64,000 nucleotides of DNA from Roseovarius halotolerans (GTDB lineage Bacteria > Pseudomonadota > Alphaproteobacteria > Rhodobacterales > Rhodobacteraceae): the NCBI RefSeq assembly GCF_900172255.1, contig NZ_FWFU01000003.1:248001-312000 (forward strand). The letters run 5' to 3'. The notes under the pieces were generated by a model. It had not been told where the DNA came from. It did no database searches and saw only the letters and a program-made list of their open reading frames with translations. Shown here one piece after another: positions 60,170 through 64,000 of this stretch (the stretch's first letter is position 1; each line of letters opens with the position of its first letter). A program made the position numbers and the translations under genes.

Positions 60170-61567
60170 ATGGATGAACGAGGGTCCCATAAACATTCAC
60201 CAGTAAAAACGGTACCATTGGAGCTGGTGCAAACGATCCTGCGTTCAGCAGTCAATGGAAGATCTGTCGGGCTTGAAGAGGCAATACGGGTTCTGGACTG
60301 CGATGCGCATCATGCCAACCGCGTCTTGCGCCAGATGGCCGAGGCTGGGTACTTGGAGCCTGCCGACATCCTAGACGGTTTGTTTTATTGGCAGCTCACC
60401 CCGAATGGGACACGCCTCGCACTAGAACCCAAGCGAAAGCGTATCGGTCGCGACAAGGTCCAGACCATCATTTCTGCACTTCTCGCCCGGGCCAAGGTGA
60501 TCAACGGCGATCCCGATCGCTTGCAGCGCATCACCTTGAAGCTATTCGGCAGCGCGCTCGAGGAGCGCGACGACTACGGGGACGTAGATGTTTCGATTGC
60601 GTACATGCGGCGTCAGCTAAGCGATATCGAACGCAAGCGCATCGAAAATGCACTGAAGGCACGTCAAAGCAGGTCAGACCGCCAATCCTTCCACGGGAGG
60701 CTCATGGTGGCGGAACGTCAGGATACGCGCGAGATCATGGCGTTCCTCAAAAAGGGTCTGCCACATCTCTCGCTCATGAATGATGATCCTATGGACCTCG
60801 AGAAACCGTACCGTTGGCTGGTCGACCACGACGTGAAAACGGACAGACCAGTTGATGTTTCTGACGATATCGTTCGACCCAACGGGCCTTCGATCCTCGA
60901 CCAATATCCGAGGAAACCGCTACCGCCCATCACACTGCTTGAAGCACGACACAGAGCCATTTCTGCGAGTACCAAAGTTGCGATTGATGACATGCAAATA
61001 GGTTTGGAGGACGCAGCCGCGCTCGAGGAACAAATGTGGTCTCCAAAGGTCACGCGCGAAGGCGCTTTCGTTGCTAATGACATCAGAAGTGAGAAGCGGG
61101 TCAAATTCGCCGGGTTTCAGCATTTATGTTCGATCTGGAAAAAAGACCTAGGCGGCGTAGCGATGTTGAAGGAAGCCCTCGACTGGTGCGATGAACATAA
61201 GGTTTGGGTCAGAGACCTATTCCCGAGAGTTTCAATCCAACGGTCCGACCGGACACATATCATACGGCTCGGGTGGGGCCATGACCTGCTCTATTTCAAT
61301 GTCGGTGGTAAATCGACAACTGGGAGCCTGCTGCCTCGAAATCGAACACGCGTTTCCAAAATTGACCTGGCCGGAGCTTATGCGGTCGGAAGGGCACTTT
61401 CGAAGATGTATGATGAAAGTCGATGCGCGAAAATGCCATGGTTCAGCGCTGACATTTTGCTTCCGTTAGTCGAGGTAGACAGGCTCCCGGATTTCCCGCA
61501 GCTGCATAAAGCTGGCGCGTTCAAAGAAGGCGCCTTTCAAGGTCTGCGGGAGGTCACCTTCTTCTGA
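60170..61567 (+). CDS. Winged-helix plus nucleotidyltransferase-like protein
   Basis: The 465-residue product has an N-terminal winged-helix region (EAIRVLDCDAHHANRVLRQM, about 35-90) and a polymerase-beta-like nucleotidyltransferase signature: KLFGSALE (G127-S128), then GDVDVSI with D138 and D140 (GS-x9-DxD). The C-terminal half (about 250-465) is of no recognised family. Such cores occur in MNT antitoxins and small-molecule or RNA nucleotidyltransferases, but this protein is much longer. It is convergent with the GIY-YIG/helicase genes and 30 bases downstream of virB6. Confidence 0.6.
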   Translation: MDERGSHKHSPVKTVPLELVQTILRSAVNGRSVGLEEAIRVLDCDAHHANRVLRQMAEAGYLEPADILDGLFYWQLTPNGTRLALEPKRKRIGRDKVQTIISALLARAKVINGDPDRLQRITLKLFGSALEERDDYGDVDVSIAYMRRQLSDIERKRIENALKARQSRSDRQSFHGRLMVAERQDTREIMAFLKKGLPHLSLMNDDPMDLEKPYRWLVDHDVKTDRPVDVSDDIVRPNGPSILDQYPRKPLPPITLLEARHRAISASTKVAIDDMQIGLEDAAALEEQMWSPKVTREGAFVANDIRSEKRVKFAGFQHLCSIWKKDLGGVAMLKEALDWCDEHKVWVRDLFPRVSIQRSDRTHIIRLGWGHDLLYFNVGGKSTTGSLLPRNRTRVSKIDLAGAYAVGRALSKMYDESRCAKMPWFSADILLPLVEVDRLPDFPQLHKAGAFKEGAFQGLREVTFF

Positions 61568-61620
61568 ACTCGGATCACGCGCCCTACTCCGCACGAACCT
61601 GTTTCAATAGAGAAGCACGC

Positions 61621-62886
61621 CTAATTGCCCGGCTCCACCTTGACGATCAACTGGCGTTGGCTGTCGTACCTGTACTCGTGCAACCTGCGTTCCTGAATGA
61701 GCTGAACGGCTTGGCTCACATGCTCAGGGAGCACGTAGAACCATTCTCGAGGATGGACCGCCTTGCCAAACCGGTCCGTGATCACAAGACCCTGCGGCCG
61801 CGCTGCATCAAAAAAGCGATGTAAAAGGTCTTCGACCTTCATGCGCTCCAGATTGTGCAACTCGTAGGTGGCGACAATTTCGACAGGCGCGAGCAAGAAT
61901 GTTGGGTCGTTCTTCGCATCAGCGATGCGCCGCCGGACATCCTGACTGGTCACACCGACCTTGTGCAGGATCCTTGATACTTCTGCTATTTCCGGGGCTG
62001 TCGACAGGCTTCGCGCCACATACACTGTGCCGGTGACCGCCATGCTATCCTGATCCCATTCCGGATCGAGCCGCCCAAACCCGGCCCTTTCGACGATCCG
62101 TGCGGTCTTGTCTGCTGCGAGCGCTTTGCGAAATGACGACGACAGAGGATCGTTCTCCATTCCATTGGAGAATATTATCCTCAAACGGTGATCAGGCTTG
62201 CCGCTTCGTCGCGACAGTTCTGTTTTTTCGGCGACATAGACCAGGAGGCCGCGATGAATGAAGAAATCGCCTTCATAGACCGTGATCTCAACATTGTCCT
62301 GAACCGGGAGAACCTTTCGATCTCCGGACTCGAGCTTCGACTGCATCTCGGCAAAGCCGTCTTCGAAGTGTTCGAAATCCGGGCACGGGAACATGTCAGC
62401 CCGGTGGTCAGGCAACTGACGCTCTGAGGCCGGCGTCACGTTTCGGATGTTGAGAACCGCGTCATGCACGTCCAAGTCATCATCGCCGAAGATGTCGTCG
62501 AGGCTTGCCGGAACTTCCTCGTCGGCAACTTCTTCGCGCCAATCGGGCTCAGGAACAGCCGGAGACTCCGTTTCGGGAATGGTTGCGATCGATACCACTG
62601 GATGGCCATGCCCAAGCAGCCGGTTCCGGTCTGCCGCCATCATCGCAGCCGATGGACTGGTCCGAATTGACCGCCAGATTGTCCCGAGTTTCATCTCCTC
62701 GAGGTCCAAGCTGTTGTCGTCCGGAATCCGACCGTTCGACTCGTAGAAAGCATTCACCTGCGAGACGATCTCGGCGTTTCGAGCATCTGGTGTTGCCGCC
62801 GCGCCGCGGTTTGTTTCCTTAATGTCGAGAAGCCCGAATTCATCCGGCTCTTCGAAGATTTCATCGAGAGATCGATAGCGCGGCAT
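61621..62886 (-). CDS. GIY-YIG nuclease (T5orf172-like) protein
   Basis: The 421-residue protein has a C-terminal GIY-YIG domain of the T5orf172 type: GTVYVAR (286-292), HKVGVT (308-313), Arg 318-320, a catalytic-type Glu at 352 (VEDLLHRFF) and PREWF (379-383). The middle carries an unrecognised domain, and near residues 40-75 there is a short helical module (GRIPDDNSLDLEE) that resembles one at the end of the adjacent helicase. It is five bases downstream of the helicase gene, so the pair is co-expressed. Likely activity is DNA cleavage in a defence or mobile-element role. Confidence 0.78.
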   Translation of the reverse strand: MPRYRSLDEIFEEPDEFGLLDIKETNRGAAATPDARNAEIVSQVNAFYESNGRIPDDNSLDLEEMKLGTIWRSIRTSPSAAMMAADRNRLLGHGHPVVSIATIPETESPAVPEPDWREEVADEEVPASLDDIFGDDDLDVHDAVLNIRNVTPASERQLPDHRADMFPCPDFEHFEDGFAEMQSKLESGDRKVLPVQDNVEITVYEGDFFIHRGLLVYVAEKTELSRRSGKPDHRLRIIFSNGMENDPLSSSFRKALAADKTARIVERAGFGRLDPEWDQDSMAVTGTVYVARSLSTAPEIAEVSRILHKVGVTSQDVRRRIADAKNDPTFLLAPVEIVATYELHNLERMKVEDLLHRFFDAARPQGLVITDRFGKAVHPREWFYVLPEHVSQAVQLIQERRLHEYRYDSQRQLIVKVEPGN

Positions 62887-62891
62887 GTGGC

Positions 62892-64000
62892 TCAGGTTCC
62901 CGACTGAGCCGCTCGCTGGCGTTCGGCCTTCTTCGTCTTGATGTATGCATGAGCTTCCGCGAGGCGCTTCTCCAATGGATCCGATGAATGCGGGTTGGGT
63001 TCGCGGCCTTCCTGCGCCCGAAACCGCTTAATGCGTGGCCACAGTGTCAGCGCTTCCTTTTCGCTCATCTGAATGCGCTGCGAGATCATCGCGTCCTGGA
63101 TGGTTTTCAGGAGTGGCGTGTCGAACGCGCGCGAGGCGACGTCGAAACCTTCCTTGAATGGGTTCACGCTGTCGATCAGATCGATATCCAATTCACGAAC
63201 ATTGACGAACCGCTTCACCATGTTCATCAGGGACAGGTTTTCTGACGGCTCAGCGTCGTACTCTTCGCCCTCTTCAGCAAACCCGCCTTCTTGCGACGCG
63301 CGTTTCGCCATGCCGATCAGGTTCATCCGCGCCGCGAGGTCCTGGCGCACGGATTCCGTTTCGTCGTCGGACAGGTTTTCGTAGGTCGTCTCGATGATAT
63401 CCGTCAGCACCATCTGAGTGGCGACTTCCGGGGCCACATCATCCGCGACAACGCGCCGGTCCATGGCTTGGCAAGCCTTGGCCACGAGTTCGTTCATGTC
63501 GTTTTCGACAATCGCACGGGCGCGGGCCGTAGGCGGCTCCATCAAGCCCTTGATCCCGATATGCACAGTGCCGTCTTTCATCGTTTCCACAGGCGCGCGG
63601 ATATCCCCGTCTTCTCGGCGATAGAATTTGAAGTTGGGCGCCAGCACCTGCTCCATCAGCATCGCGCCCGAAATTGCCTTGAGCATGTCGTTGACCGCGT
63701 CGGCGACGACTGTTGTTTCCACACCGGGCTCTGCGACCAGGTTGGTGAACTGGGCGTGGGGCTTGCCAGGTGCATCGCGGGTGGCCCGGCCGATGATCTG
63801 GACGATCTCCGTCAGCGAATTGCGATAGCCGATGGTCAGTGCATGTTCGCACCACGGCCAATCAAACCCCTCCTTGGCCATTCCTAGCGCAATGATGATG
63901 TCGACCTTGGCTCGATCCGCCGCGTCGTCCCGCTTGCCATCGGGGCCCTTCGCCTCTGCCTGCAACGCGGCCTTGATGCCGTCGCGCCCGTCGCCGTCGT
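62892..64000 (-). CDS. DEAD/DEAH-type helicase, C-terminal part (cut by right edge)
   Basis: The frame is open to the right edge, so the start lies beyond the window; about 369 residues are visible. The first part has helicase motif V (GMAKEGFDWPWCEHAL) and motif VI (QIIGRATRD), as in superfamily 2 restriction-type helicases. A helical C-terminal region ends with GREPNPHSSDPLEKRL, a helicase-associated module also seen in the partner nuclease. Walker motifs would be outside the window. It precedes the GIY-YIG gene by five bases. Confidence 0.8.
   Translation of the reverse strand, partial: DGDGRDGIKAALQAEAKGPDGKRDDAADRAKVDIIIALGMAKEGFDWPWCEHALTIGYRNSLTEIVQIIGRATRDAPGKPHAQFTNLVAEPGVETTVVADAVNDMLKAISGAMLMEQVLAPNFKFYRREDGDIRAPVETMKDGTVHIGIKGLMEPPTARARAIVENDMNELVAKACQAMDRRVVADDVAPEVATQMVLTDIIETTYENLSDDETESVRQDLAARMNLIGMAKRASQEGGFAEEGEEYDAEPSENLSLMNMVKRFVNVRELDIDLIDSVNPFKEGFDVASRAFDTPLLKTIQDAMISQRIQMSEKEALTLWPRIKRFRAQEGREPNPHSSDPLEKRLAEAHAYIKTKKAERQRAAQSGT

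Noticed and set aside
1-64000. CRISPR arrays, tRNA genes, insertion-sequence ends or a replication origin
   Set aside because: None was recognised on reading; no regularly spaced repeats, cloverleaf arms, transposase motifs or iteron clusters were seen, though a weak feature could be missed by eye.

Overview
The window looks like accessory DNA, probably plasmid or genomic island, from an alphaproteobacterium of the Rhodobacteraceae/Roseobacter type. This is inferred from GC-rich codon use, many GTG and TTG starts, ATGA-coupled operons and the family mix (VirB-type secretion, ccmFGHI, ScsB-type DsbD, TRAP transporter, CYP152 P450). No rRNA, tRNA, CRISPR array, intact transposase or replication gene was recognised.

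Left third. Positions 1-9795 (+) hold a tightly packed copper operon: multicopper oxidase (cut by the left edge), Asp-box propeller, DUF411 protein, Met-rich small proteins, cytochrome c, several thioredoxin-fold proteins, two Sco-type proteins, PCu(A)C, CcdA, a methyltransferase and a CDF-like transporter. On the minus strand follow a CYP152-type P450, a TRAP permease pair without its binding protein, lspA and an HMA-CDF transporter, the last facing a CmtR-like ArsR regulator. Positions 15-19 kb carry two L,D-transpeptidases, a small lipoprotein and a Zn/Cd/Pb P-type ATPase. Positions 19.4-24.3 kb carry a MntR regulator facing a dihaem peroxidase and phnDCE-like ABC genes; the binding-protein gene has an in-frame stop.

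Middle third. Positions 35104 down to 24495 form one apparent 13-gene minus-strand operon: sco, dsbB, dsbA-like, PCu(A)C, sco, M23 peptidase, DUF411, ZIP transporter, lspA, lnt, a small membrane protein, a penicillin-acylase homologue and a CtaG-like protein. Back to back with it is ccmFGHI (+), then an ScsB-like DsbD (-). Positions 42.3-46.3 kb carry a MerR regulator, a YnfA-like protein, two CDF exporters, a transglutaminase-like protein and a SpoIIAA-like protein. A recurring promoter architecture, TTGAA(C/G) - 19 bp containing a CTNNAGT-type dyad - TA-rich -10, precedes at least five of these units and a duplicated sco remnant. It fits one MerR-family metal regulon that links metal export, copper-chaperone/thiol chemistry, haem attachment and lipoprotein maturation.

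Right third. Positions 46.5-48.6 kb hold small secreted hypotheticals and an XRE regulator with palindromes. Positions 48.6-60.1 kb hold a nearly complete VirB-type type IV secretion operon (VirB1-B6, B8-B11, a VirB7-sized lipoprotein and a second lytic transglycosylase); no VirD4 or relaxase is visible. The right end holds a winged-helix/nucleotidyltransferase-like protein converging on a GIY-YIG nuclease-helicase pair, a candidate defence or plasmid-maintenance module cut by the window edge.
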